A DNA stretch of 64,000 bases. Source: a virus. Within the stretch, counting starts at the first letter, position 1; each line of letters starts with the position of its first letter. The position numbers and the translations under genes were made by a program. Below, in pieces: positions 38,983 to 46,437 of this stretch. The stretch lies in the IMG/VR virus record IMGVR_UViG_3300013104_000002, positions 82,491 through 146,490 of that record; one strand, written 5' to 3'. A model generated the notes under the pieces. That model had not been told where the DNA came from. It saw nothing but the letters and a program-made list of their open reading frames with translations, and searched no databases.

Positions 38983-39661
38983 AACTATACTAGTGGGGTG
39001 TGAGGAAAGTCAAGCTGTCACTATAGAGCTTAGAAAATTAGGGCATATAGCTTACAGTTGCGATTTACTTCCTTGTAGTGGAAATCATACAGAATGGCAC
39101 TTACAAATGGATGTTTTTAAAGCTATTGAGGGTGGAAAGTTAATCACTGAATCAGGAGAACTGATTTTAATAGATAAATGGGATATGGGAATTTTCTTCC
39201 CAGATTGCACATACTTAACTTGTAGTGCAGAATGGGCATATAAGGAGCCTCCGTATCATCAGAAAGTAAAAGAGGATACATTAACAGGTAAAAAAAGAAT
39301 AGAAGCGAGAGACAAAGCAATAGAATTTGTAAAAGCATTATATGACTCTTACATCCCTAAAATAGTAATTGAAAATCCTGTAGGAGTATTAGGGACTAGA
39401 TTTATGAAACCAACCCAGACCATTCAACCTTATGAGTACGGAGATGATGCGAGTAAAAGGACATGTTTATGGATGAAGAATTTGCCTAAATTAAAACCCA
39501 CACAATATGTAGCCCCCAGAATAGTAAACGGTAAGGAAAGATGGGCTAACCAGACAGATTCAGGACAAAATAAATTAACACCAACAGAAGACAGAGCAAA
39601 ATTAAGAAGTAAAACTTATCCAGGAATTGCAAAACAAATGGCAATCCAATTTACTAGATAA
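38969..39661 (+). CDS. Cytosine-methyltransferase-like protein, 230 aa
   Basis: ATG 38969 is preferred to 38933 because it places motif I at the start: FKTILVGCEESQAVTIELRK (4-23). Further motifs: YSCDLLPCSG, FFPDCTYLTCS with PDC at 78-80 (motif IV position) and VIENPVGVL with ENP at 135-137. The fold is Dcm-like but the catalytic motifs deviate from PCQ and ENV, and there is no target-recognition domain. It is the second protein of this type in the window, only distantly similar to the one at 21700. Could protect phage DNA by modification or be inactive. Confidence 0.65.
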   Translation: MKKFKTILVGCEESQAVTIELRKLGHIAYSCDLLPCSGNHTEWHLQMDVFKAIEGGKLITESGELILIDKWDMGIFFPDCTYLTCSAEWAYKEPPYHQKVKEDTLTGKKRIEARDKAIEFVKALYDSYIPKIVIENPVGVLGTRFMKPTQTIQPYEYGDDASKRTCLWMKNLPKLKPTQYVAPRIVNGKERWANQTDSGQNKLTPTEDRAKLRSKTYPGIAKQMAIQFTR

Positions 39662-39672
39662 ATGATAATTAA

Positions 39673-40236
39673 ATGCGTAAAAGAAGGACTAAAATAAAAC
39701 AGGGAGATGTATTTAATAGATTAACAATAGTTTCATTTGCATATTCTGACTCAAAAAGAAAAAGTTACTTTAATGTGATTTGTGAATGTGGGAACGAAAA
39801 AGTAATTTGTGGGGCACTCATGATTTCAGGAAACACTAAAAGTTGTGGCTGTCTTTCAAAAGAGATTAGGGCAAAAAAGAGAATACCCGAAAACTATTCT
39901 GAAATAACTTCCATTATTTTAGGTTATAAAAGACATGCTAAAGATAGGGGGTTTATCTGGGGATTAAGGCGAGAAGATGTGAAAATTATTATATTCCAAA
40001 ATTGCAATTATTGTGGAATGCCTCCCATGAATATAAAAAGAACTAAGAATTCTATAGGAGAAGGTTTACGTTATTCAGGAATAGATAGAAGAGACTCCCT
40101 AAAGGATTATACCTTAGAGAATGTTGTACCTTGTTGTAAGATATGCAACTTTGCAAAAAGCAACCTCACTTTTATAGAATTTAAAGCTTGGTTAGAAAGA
40201 ATATGTGAAAATATTAATAAATGGGAAAATATTTAA
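39673..40236 (+). CDS. HNH homing endonuclease, 187 aa
   Basis: N-terminal ICECGNEKVICG...SCGCLSKE is the DNA-binding zinc element often attached to phage homing nucleases; the C-terminal NCNYCGMPPMN, YSGIDRRDS, LENVVPCCKICNFAKSNLT is a complete HNH core with zinc-binding Cys pairs. Free-standing HNH nuclease, probably selfish. Stands directly after the methylase-like gene. Its frame has no sign of decay, unlike the HNH gene at 14718. Confidence 0.85.
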   Translation: MRKRRTKIKQGDVFNRLTIVSFAYSDSKRKSYFNVICECGNEKVICGALMISGNTKSCGCLSKEIRAKKRIPENYSEITSIILGYKRHAKDRGFIWGLRREDVKIIIFQNCNYCGMPPMNIKRTKNSIGEGLRYSGIDRRDSLKDYTLENVVPCCKICNFAKSNLTFIEFKAWLERICENINKWENI

Positions 40237-40238
40237 AT

Positions 40239-40529
40239 ATGAAAACAATAGAAATTTACGGCACATTATACTTAACAGTAACAGCCGACGAGGCACAGGA
40301 ATTACCTGATGAAGGACATGAAATATATTTACTTAAAGAAGATGGGAGTTTGGACGATATTAACTTAGAAAGTATTTTATACGAAAATGTAGAGTATGTT
40401 GTTAAAATCGGCGAAATAGAAGAACTAAGAAGCGAGTACGAAGAAGGACAACAAAACAGATTTAGAAATAATGTGAGAATGAGTTTTGAAGATTTTATAG
40501 ATCAAAAAGTTGAAATGTGTTTGATATGA
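40239..40529 (+). CDS. Hypothetical acidic protein, 96 aa
   Basis: An in-frame ATG at 40221 overlaps the HNH gene; ATG 40239 is chosen. Very acidic (TADEAQELPDEGHEIYLLKE). Not recognised. Confidence 0.7.
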   Translation: MKTIEIYGTLYLTVTADEAQELPDEGHEIYLLKEDGSLDDINLESILYENVEYVVKIGEIEELRSEYEEGQQNRFRNNVRMSFEDFIDQKVEMCLI

Positions 40530-40672
40530 ATAAAGTAGATAAATTACTAAAAGCATTAAAACCTTGTACAAAAGCTCTTATGAAACTTTCATTTAAAGAG
40601 TTTGAGGTTAAAGATGGACAAAAACAAATAAGTCCTACAATAAGTAATCAAAATATATTAATAGAGGATTAG
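40526..40672 (+). CDS. Hypothetical protein, 48 aa
   Basis: ATG 40526 to TAG 40670-40672, overlapping the previous stop. Basic helical start MNKVDKLLKALKPCTKALMK. Not recognised. Confidence 0.6.
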   Translation: MNKVDKLLKALKPCTKALMKLSFKEFEVKDGQKQISPTISNQNILIED

Positions 40673-40673
40673 T

Positions 40674-40874
40674 ATGCACCAATTGACATCAGAAGAAATA
40701 CCACAAGAAATAATAGATAGATATATTCCGCAAGAAATAATATTAAGAGAGAAACTAATTAGAAAAATAAACGAGATGTATCAGTACCATCCAGAATCTT
40801 ATAATAATGCTTGTAAAGGTAATTACTCTTTTATTCAGGATTTATTAGAGAGACATATTTTTCATTACTGTTAA
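40674..40874 (+). CDS. Hypothetical protein, 66 aa
   Basis: Not recognised. Helical (EEIPQEIIDRYIPQEIILRE). Last gene before a promoter at 40882. Confidence 0.65.
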   Translation: MHQLTSEEIPQEIIDRYIPQEIILREKLIRKINEMYQYHPESYNNACKGNYSFIQDLLERHIFHYC

Positions 40875-40881
40875 TTCTTTT

Positions 40882-40913
40882 TTTGTATAAATGGGAATTA
40901 ATCATTATCTTTA
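40882..40913 (+). promoter_or_regulatory. Bacteroidota-type promoter with structured leader
   Basis: TTTG at 40882-40885, 20-base spacer, TATCTTTA at 40906-40913. The leader to ATG 41010 carries a 5-bp hairpin with a 7-base loop (40940-40956) and a second hairpin 40957-40960/40971-40974. Confidence 0.65.
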
Positions 40914-41009
40914 CAATTTAATATTAAATAAGTAAAGTAATGGTGGTTCAGACCATCTAAGAGTTCGAAGTTAGAAAAGAATTTATATCGATTTAAGTAT
41001 AAAGCTGAT

Positions 41010-41498
41010 ATGATGAAGTTTTTAAATAACAATTTTTACGAATCAGTAAATGGTACAGTTTCTTTAAATCATAACTCCTTTAATTGTAGTAACACAAGAA
41101 GAGAATGGTTTGTTTGGTATAATGATTATGCTATAAAAAACACTCCTTTAAAAATTGTTTTAAAACAAATGGATTTTAGAGGAAGAAAATTTATATCCAA
41201 AAATAATATAATTAGTAAAGAAGATAAAAGATACTTCGCTTTTTCAGAAAAAGTAATTAGATTGATGTGCAATATTTACGAAAATGATGAAAGGACAATT
41301 CTACCAAGTAAGGCTAAAAAATTAATAAATCTCTTTGAAAAGAGAGGATTTAAAGATTTTGAACCTTCTGAAGAAGACTGGACATATATCAATGGTCATA
41401 TAGGAGATGGTATCTCTTTTTGGCACTGGAGTGATAGATGTAACTTTTTAAGATGTAAAGTAATTTTAGAATATTTTAAAAGAGAAGGATTATGTTAG
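41010..41498 (+). CDS. Hypothetical protein, 162 aa
   Basis: Not recognised. Basic, Asn-rich, with NTRREWFVWYNDYAIKNTPL and ISFWHWSDRCNFLRCKVILE. First gene after a promoter with a folded leader, so regulated separately from the array before it. Confidence 0.7.
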   Translation: MMKFLNNNFYESVNGTVSLNHNSFNCSNTRREWFVWYNDYAIKNTPLKIVLKQMDFRGRKFISKNNIISKEDKRYFAFSEKVIRLMCNIYENDERTILPSKAKKLINLFEKRGFKDFEPSEEDWTYINGHIGDGISFWHWSDRCNFLRCKVILEYFKREGLC

Positions 41499-41866
41499 AA
41501 AAAGCACAAGAACTTAAAGGACTACAAAGTCAACTTAAGATAAAAGATGTACAAATAACTGAGAAAAAAGCTCAGATAGGAGAATTACAAAGAGAATTGA
41601 ATGTTTTACAGAATTCGCGCCAAAAAATCTTAGACAAAATAGAAAGAATTAAACCTAAAGAACAACTGAGAGTAACAGAACACAGTCTTTTAAGATATAT
41701 TCAACGTGTGAAGGGTATTGATTTAAAAGAGATTGAAAAAGAAATACTCGAGGATACTAGTTTAATAGAAGCCAGGAAAACTTTAGATACAGATGGTAAG
41801 TTTCCTTTAAAAGATGGAGGAAGAGTTGTAATAAAAAATTCAACAATTGTAACTGTAGAAAAGTAA
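41492..41866 (+). CDS. Conserved phage coiled-coil protein, 124 aa
   Basis: Long N-terminal coiled coil (residues 1-52) and a C-terminal domain RVTEHSLLRYIQRVKGIDLK, then GRVVIKNSTIVTV, with a His-Leu-Leu-Arg-Tyr pattern I recall from a widespread phage family of unknown function. Overlaps the previous gene by 7 bases. Confidence 0.7.
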   Translation: MLEKAQELKGLQSQLKIKDVQITEKKAQIGELQRELNVLQNSRQKILDKIERIKPKEQLRVTEHSLLRYIQRVKGIDLKEIEKEILEDTSLIEARKTLDTDGKFPLKDGGRVVIKNSTIVTVEK

Positions 41867-41869
41867 ATT

Positions 41870-42088
41870 ATGAAACATTTTATCTATTTTGAATCTACCG
41901 AGGGAGGTATGAAATCAAATAAATATTCATTTAAAGATAACAATATAGAATTTAATCTATTTGGTTGGATGAATAAAAAATCTGGATGTAATATTTCAGA
42001 TACTCAACTACTGAATTGGGCGAAAGAATGTAAAATAGGAGACTATTTTGAACATAGGATGGGGACTTGTGTTAGGGTAAGTAAATAA
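41870..42088 (+). CDS. Hypothetical protein, 72 aa
   Basis: Not recognised. Ends GDYFEHRMGTCVRVSK, a strand-rich closing segment seen in small phage proteins. Precedes a promoter. Confidence 0.65.
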   Translation: MKHFIYFESTEGGMKSNKYSFKDNNIEFNLFGWMNKKSGCNISDTQLLNWAKECKIGDYFEHRMGTCVRVSK

Positions 42089-42101
42089 AAACAGAAATTT
42101 C

Positions 42102-42132
42102 TTTGGTAAATTAAAAAATAGTATTAACTTTG
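42102..42132 (+). promoter_or_regulatory. Bacteroidota-type promoter of the nuclease cluster
   Basis: TTTG at 42102-42105, 19-base spacer, TAACTTTG at 42125-42132. Start near 42139, just before the exonuclease gene. Confidence 0.7.
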
Positions 42133-42149
42133 ACAAAATTATAAAAGAT

Positions 42150-42905
42150 ATGAAACTAAGTAAACCACTTATTTACCACGATTTAGAAACGACTGGTGTA
42201 TCAACAGAAAATGATCGTATAGTTGAAATAGCAGCAATTAAGTATTTTCCAGATGGAAGTACAGAGGAAAAACATTTTTTAATTAATCCTGAAATACCTA
42301 TCCCTTTGGGGGCAGCAGAAGTGCATGGAATAACAGACGATAAAATTAAAGACGCACCTACATTCAAACAGTTAGCGGTATCTATGAGATCTTGGTTCGA
42401 TGGATGCGATTTAGCAGGTTATAATTCAGACCGTTTTGATGTTTTACTTTTGTCAGCAGAATTTGAGCGCGCAGGACTAGAAGGAATAACTTGGAATCCT
42501 GCATTGTTAGATATTTTCACAATGTATAGAAAATTATTTCCTAATACGTTATCAGATGTTTACAAAAGATTGACAGGAAAAGTACTTGAAGGTGCTCACG
42601 GAGCTATCAATGACATAAGATCAACTAAAGAAATAGCAGATATTTTAATTCCAAGTATGATTGAATTATCTGAAACACCTTTGGAAACTGTTGTTGATTT
42701 TGATAATTACATGCAGGGTAGTAATAAGAGGTATGATCTTGCGGGAAAGCTATATAAAGATGAAGAAGGGGTTGTTAGGTACAACTTTGGTAAGGATTTA
42801 GGTAAATCAGTTAAAGAGTTCCCTGGCTTCGGTCAATGGATGTTAAACCAATCTTTCCCCCAAGAGACAAAAAATAAATTAAAAGAACTAATATATAATA
42901 AATAA
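42150..42905 (+). CDS. DnaQ-like DEDDh 3'-5' exonuclease, 251 aa
   Basis: All five catalytic positions of a DEDDh exonuclease are visible: YHDLETTG (Asp 11, Glu 13), EVHGITDDKI, GYNSDRFDVLLL (Asp 97), and GAHGAINDIRST (His 150, Asp 155). It resembles stand-alone epsilon-type exonucleases; the last 90 residues form a separate tail of unknown role. Likely proofreading or DNA trimming for the phage replisome. First gene of a three-gene nuclease operon with its own promoter. Confidence 0.9.
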   Translation: MKLSKPLIYHDLETTGVSTENDRIVEIAAIKYFPDGSTEEKHFLINPEIPIPLGAAEVHGITDDKIKDAPTFKQLAVSMRSWFDGCDLAGYNSDRFDVLLLSAEFERAGLEGITWNPALLDIFTMYRKLFPNTLSDVYKRLTGKVLEGAHGAINDIRSTKEIADILIPSMIELSETPLETVVDFDNYMQGSNKRYDLAGKLYKDEEGVVRYNFGKDLGKSVKEFPGFGQWMLNQSFPQETKNKLKELIYNK

Positions 42906-43846
42906 TGGAAGAAAAAAAGTACCTTTACTGGGCGATACAATCAAGTCAATCAGTAAACCCAACAGAAGAACAATTAGAGCTTTTTCAAGCTAAATATAAA
43001 GAAGATTATGAACAAGATTTAGTTTATGAAGGAGAAGATCTTTTAGATAAATTTAGATTAAATGGTTTTAGAAATCCTTTATTCAGCTCTATTACTTCGA
43101 TCATTTTAGCTTTTGAGAACGGAGGAGAGATGAGAGTGAAATATATTACAGGAAGTGAGGCTGATTTGTTACAGAATTTTGTAAACCTATTACGAAACAG
43201 TTTTCAAGATTATACCCTTATTAACTTTGATTCTGAAATTTTATTACCGTTTTTAGGTGTTCGCCTACATAAGAACAATTTTATCAACTTAATCCATCGA
43301 GACTTAAAATACCAAGGCGGAATGAGAAGCTGGAACTTTACAGGAATCTCAATAAAAGACTACTACAAAGGTGGAGGTAAATATAGTTTCTCTTTAAAAG
43401 AGATTGCTTACATTTTAAATATTGACACACAAGGATTAATCAACCATCGTGATGAATTTACTTATGTAAATGCAGGGGATGAAGAAGCTTTAAAAATTTC
43501 GGCTATAAAACAAGTAGAAGTAATGGCTGAGATTTGGAGAAAATTAAATGAACTTCCAAAACTGGAAACTAAATTAATTGAAGAAACAGTTAAAGATGTA
43601 GTTGAAGAGGAAAATACAGGGAAAACTCTTCTTAAGTCTATTTATCGCGCCGAAAACATTGACAACAAAACAAAAGAAGAATTGAAGAACCTTTTGGCTA
43701 AAAAGAAAATTCTAAAAAAAGATAAAGCTATTATAGAAGAAATTCTGACATCAATTTACATCAGTAATGAAATGTTTAAAACAGATTCAGACGCGACAAA
43801 AGAAAGAAAAAAACAAGAAATTAAAGACTTACTAAATGAGTATTAA
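42905..43846 (+). CDS. Possible RNase H-fold exonuclease-like protein, 313 aa
   Basis: The segment DYTLINFDSEILLPFLGVRL (about residues 100-119) resembles the ExoII motif of PolB-type 3'-5' exonucleases (NF..FD...L..R), and later KYSFSLKEIAYIL fits the following region. ExoI (a DxE pair) is not obvious, so an inactive or remote relative is possible. The C-terminal 100 residues are lysine-rich helices. Operon position between two nucleases supports a DNA-processing role. Confidence 0.5.
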   Translation: MEEKKYLYWAIQSSQSVNPTEEQLELFQAKYKEDYEQDLVYEGEDLLDKFRLNGFRNPLFSSITSIILAFENGGEMRVKYITGSEADLLQNFVNLLRNSFQDYTLINFDSEILLPFLGVRLHKNNFINLIHRDLKYQGGMRSWNFTGISIKDYYKGGGKYSFSLKEIAYILNIDTQGLINHRDEFTYVNAGDEEALKISAIKQVEVMAEIWRKLNELPKLETKLIEETVKDVVEEENTGKTLLKSIYRAENIDNKTKEELKNLLAKKKILKKDKAIIEEILTSIYISNEMFKTDSDATKERKKQEIKDLLNEY

Positions 43847-44585
43847 AATAGACTTACCTAAAAAATATAATTACGAAGAAGGGTCTTCCAGACCAGAATA
43901 TAAAAAATATAGTGGTTGGAATAAAGTATCTTATAGTCAGATTACAAGTTTTCTGAGTGATGAGTACAAAGGTGATTACTTTATGGGGTACTTTGTAGGT
44001 AAAAGAGATGATGGAAACATATTCAGTTTTTTTGGTAGCGGTTGTGGTGACTACTTAAATCGAAAAGATCAGCGAGTAGATGAATACCTATCAGAAGATT
44101 GTAAAAAGATTTTAGACTCAATTCAACAACCAGATAATGCTGATTATGAATATGAGATTTTAATTGATTTAGAGCCTTTTGGATTAGAAAAAACTGTTTT
44201 GCAGGGGTTTTCAGATATTCAGTACGAAATTGCCCCTAAAGTCCTAGAATTAGCAGATTACAAAACTTTGAACCTTGATAAGAAAAAAGAATTCTATGAA
44301 TCAGATGACTATCAACAGTTGAATACTTATGGATTTGGATTAGAAGAATTAGGGTTTACTATTAATAAAAGTTCTGTTTTTGGTTTAGGAAGAAAAGGAA
44401 ATACTTTAGATAAAACTAAATTTAGTTCTGCTGGAAATCCTTTATGGCTTAGATTAAGTGGAGAAGTTGAGGAAATTGACAGACCTTATAATAGAGAAGA
44501 AGCAAAGAAATATGTTCAAAAAATTGCTGACACTTGTGTAAAGATAAATGAATATTTTAAAGTTTTTAATAAACACTTTAACTAA
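43836..44585 (+). CDS. PD-(D/E)XK nuclease, RecB/Cas4-like, 249 aa
   Basis: Pattern of a RecB-like nuclease: KVSYSQITSFLSDEYKGDYF (an N-terminal SQI segment), EILIDLEPFGLEKTVLQGFS with DIQYE giving the core G-F-x-D, and VLELADYKTLN as the D-x-K motif (D-Y-K). The typical Cas4 cysteine cluster is missing. Acts probably as an exonuclease or recombination nuclease together with the DEDDh exonuclease and RecA. Overlaps the preceding gene by 11 bases. Confidence 0.7.
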   Translation: MSIKIDLPKKYNYEEGSSRPEYKKYSGWNKVSYSQITSFLSDEYKGDYFMGYFVGKRDDGNIFSFFGSGCGDYLNRKDQRVDEYLSEDCKKILDSIQQPDNADYEYEILIDLEPFGLEKTVLQGFSDIQYEIAPKVLELADYKTLNLDKKKEFYESDDYQQLNTYGFGLEELGFTINKSSVFGLGRKGNTLDKTKFSSAGNPLWLRLSGEVEEIDRPYNREEAKKYVQKIADTCVKINEYFKVFNKHFN

Positions 44586-44588
44586 TTT

Positions 44589-44620
44589 CTTGCATAATTA
44601 AAATAAAGGTTGTAGATTTG
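44589..44620 (+). promoter_or_regulatory. Strong Bacteroidota-type promoter of the tRNA-like gene
   Basis: CTTG at 44589-44592, 20-base spacer, TAGATTTG at 44613-44620 followed by C. Transcription would begin near 44627, three bases before the tRNA-like acceptor stem. Confidence 0.75.
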
Positions 44621-44629
44621 CAGTATTAA

Positions 44630-44754
44630 GTTGAGATGGTGGAATTAGTAGACACTATATTGAATAAAATCCATTGGTATGACAGGTATGCCTATTTAAT
44701 ATGAAAATGTGAATAATAGTAGCATTTATGTAGGTTCAAGTCCTACTCTTGACT
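44630..44754 (+). tRNA. tRNA-like RNA (leucine-type body) with extended anticodon arm
   Basis: Clear tRNA parts: acceptor stem of 7 pairs 44630-44636/44747-44753, T8, class II type D-arm 44639-44641/44653-44655 as in tRNA-Leu, variable arm 44705-44709/44723-44727, and perfect T-arm 44730-44734/44742-44746 with loop TTCAAGT. In place of a normal anticodon arm stands a 10-bp stem 44657-44666/44693-44702 with a 9-base bulge and a terminal 5-bp hairpin 44676-44680/44688-44692 with loop GACAGGT. Relative to a normal 7-base anticodon loop about 29 bases are extra. It may be an intron, or a tRNA mimic. No CCA is encoded. Confidence 0.65.
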
Positions 44755-44758
44755 TATT

Positions 44759-44774
44759 CTTTTTTTGCGCGAAA
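44759..44774 (+). promoter_or_regulatory. T-run plus GC-box intergenic motif
   Basis: CTTTTTTTTGCGCGAAAA directly behind the tRNA-like gene; another member of the motif class listed at 24821 and 31272. Confidence 0.4.
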
Positions 44775-44787
44775 ATATTAACAATAC

Positions 44788-44882
44788 AACAAAGAGTACT
44801 GAATACAACTTAATAGCGCCATTATCCTTAGGGAGTGAATCAGTGATATAATCGTGGGTAAAATTATCAATAACTCTTTGTT
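44788..44882 (+). ncRNA. Three-way-junction RNA, riboswitch-like leader
   Basis: P1: 10 perfect pairs 44788-44797/44873-44882. P2 starts at once with ACTGA/TCAGT (44798-44802/44840-44844) and contains two small hairpins. P3: 44845-44847/44866-44868 and 44850-44852/44863-44865 with a 2-base bulge and 10-base loop. The structure ends 18 bases before ATG 44901. The coaxial P1-P2 with short joints is like three-way-junction riboswitch aptamers; ligand unknown. Confidence 0.55.
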
Positions 44883-44900
44883 TAACTTTAAAATACTAAC

Positions 44901-45053
44901 ATGAAAGAGTATATTAGAAAAACTATAAATGTAGATAAAGATTCTATTCATTTAAAAGAGATTATGAAAACAGAGTATGAACCTGGATTTGATCCACATG
45001 ATTCTTTTTCGTATGATATTTTTGCAGGAATAAAAGTAACTTATAAAGAATAA
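44901..45053 (+). CDS. Hypothetical protein, 50 aa
   Basis: ATG 44901 to TAA 45051-45053; MKEYIRKTINVDKDSIHLKE and a Phe-rich acidic end. First gene after the three-way-junction RNA, so its expression may be what that RNA controls. Not recognised. Confidence 0.6.
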   Translation: MKEYIRKTINVDKDSIHLKEIMKTEYEPGFDPHDSFSYDIFAGIKVTYKE

Positions 45054-45056
45054 ATT

Positions 45057-45209
45057 ATGAACGATTTAAAATACTTTTTAATAACTATTTGTGTAGTAAT
45101 TACATTGATAGTTTTAGGTACAGATTTTGAACATTATTTAAAATCCGCCGAAAAACAAAAAGAATTAGAGATAAAAAGATTAGAATTATTAATTAAATTG
45201 AAGAAATAA
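45057..45209 (+). CDS. Small membrane protein, 50 aa
   Basis: ATG 45057 to TAA 45207-45209. Hydrophobic helix YFLITICVVITLIVLGTDF and a charged helical tail. TAATG overlap with the next gene. Spanin- or holin-like size. Confidence 0.6.
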   Translation: MNDLKYFLITICVVITLIVLGTDFEHYLKSAEKQKELEIKRLELLIKLKK

Positions 45210-45457
45210 TGATAGTATCAGAATTAATTTCAATAATAGTAGCTGTTTTATTTATGGTTATACTGATTGTAAGATATAGAATAACTAAAGAGGCTAACTT
45301 TTTTGTTTATCTCTTTGAAAGAGGAATTGGAGGTTGGTTTCTTAAATTCTTTTCACTGTATTTTATTTTAGCCGTTATTTCTCACTGGTTTGCATTTTTT
45401 ATCGGCGATATTAAGCTAGAAATAGATTGGAGTTTTTTAAATTATAAAGTATTTTAA
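45209..45457 (+). CDS. Two-pass membrane protein, 82 aa
   Basis: Hydrophobic segments at residues 3-21 (VSELISIIVAVLFMVILIV) and 42-63 (FLKFFSLYFILAVISHWFAF). Forms a membrane/lipoprotein cluster with 45057 and 45527, which might be a lysis or exclusion module. Confidence 0.65.
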   Translation: MIVSELISIIVAVLFMVILIVRYRITKEANFFVYLFERGIGGWFLKFFSLYFILAVISHWFAFFIGDIKLEIDWSFLNYKVF

Positions 45458-45526
45458 ATTGAACAAACCATTAATAACATCAGTAGTTTTAGCTATTATA
45501 GCAATAACCTTAATATTTACTTTAAC

Positions 45527-45769
45527 ATGAGAAATTTATTTTTAGCCGTTTTTATGGCGGTGATTTTAGGAAGTTGTACGCAGAACCAAAGAGCAAGAAA
45601 TTTTGGCGGAAAAGAGAAGATTAAACTGCCAGAGAATAATATTTTGGTAAACTCTACTTGGAAACAAGACAATTTATGGATTTTAACTAAAGATACTATA
45701 ACTGATAAGTTTTATTTTAGAGAAAGTTCATCGTTTGGGGTTTTGGAAGGAAGTATAGAATTTAATTAA
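45527..45769 (+). CDS. Small lipoprotein, 80 aa
   Basis: Signal peptide with lipobox: MRNLFLAVFMAVILGSC, Cys 17. The mature part is short and beta-rich. Phage lipoproteins are commonly superinfection-exclusion factors or outer-membrane spanins; with the two membrane proteins before it a spanin-like role is conceivable. Confidence 0.75.
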   Translation: MRNLFLAVFMAVILGSCTQNQRARNFGGKEKIKLPENNILVNSTWKQDNLWILTKDTITDKFYFRESSSFGVLEGSIEFN

Positions 45770-45774
45770 TAAAT

Positions 45775-46080
45775 ATGAATCAAATATTTAAAAAACAGAA
45801 AACCATTAGACTTGATGAAAATTATCATTTAGTTTCAGATGGAGGTAATGGAGTGCAGTTAGTATTTACAGAAACCCGCGAAAGAAAAAAGAAAGACAGT
45901 GAAGAAAAAGAAGAGTTCGAATACACTGAGTCATTATACTTTACCAGGATTGCGCAAGCATTAAACCGCTATGTAGATTTAACTCAAAATAAATCACAAG
46001 ATTTAAAAGAGCTTATTGAAAATACCAGTAAGATTTATGAAATCATTAATCAGTTTGATATTAATTTTAAACAGTTTTAA
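45775..46080 (+). CDS. Conserved small phage protein, 101 aa
   Basis: Order IRLDENYHLVSDGGNGVQLV, Lys/Glu-rich loop, LYFTRIAQALNRYVDLTQNK and helical end; I recall many phage proteins with this layout (Y.L.SD...V.L...AL..Y) but no function. Confidence 0.7.
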   Translation: MNQIFKKQKTIRLDENYHLVSDGGNGVQLVFTETRERKKKDSEEKEEFEYTESLYFTRIAQALNRYVDLTQNKSQDLKELIENTSKIYEIINQFDINFKQF

Positions 46081-46082
46081 AA

Positions 46083-46436
46083 ATGAGCGATTACGAAAGC
46101 CACACAGGAAGACTGATCTTACAAAAAAGATTAGAAAACGAAAATGATAAAGAATATTTCCAAAGAGTTTTAGGAAGTAAGTTTAAAGAAGAGTATTGGG
46201 CTGAAGAGGAGAGCATGCAAGAATTTTTAGGAATGTGTAATATATTTGAAGAATACTTTTATGCAAATGATAAACTATACTTAAATACCGAGCATAAAGA
46301 ATTAGATCCTTATGATGATATCCAAGAATTAGATGGAGATGATGAAAATGGTTATACTTATTATATGAGGTTTTATAATGGAGGTACTTGTTTATCAGAA
46401 ATGATTGAAGAAAGTTTAGAACAGAAAAATAAATAA
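46083..46436 (+). CDS. Hypothetical acidic protein, 117 aa
   Basis: Not recognised. Strongly acidic (HKELDPYDDIQELDGDDENG). Could mimic DNA or bind a host factor, by charge only. Confidence 0.65.
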   Translation: MSDYESHTGRLILQKRLENENDKEYFQRVLGSKFKEEYWAEEESMQEFLGMCNIFEEYFYANDKLYLNTEHKELDPYDDIQELDGDDENGYTYYMRFYNGGTCLSEMIEESLEQKNK

Positions 46437-46437
46437 T

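Noticed and set aside
40940-40975. tRNA gene in the leader at 40940
   Set aside because: Two hairpins look like tRNA arms, but no acceptor stem or D-arm can be drawn.
45459-45530. TTG-started 23-codon membrane peptide
   Set aside because: Only a hydrophobic stretch with a rare start codon; too little evidence to call it a gene.
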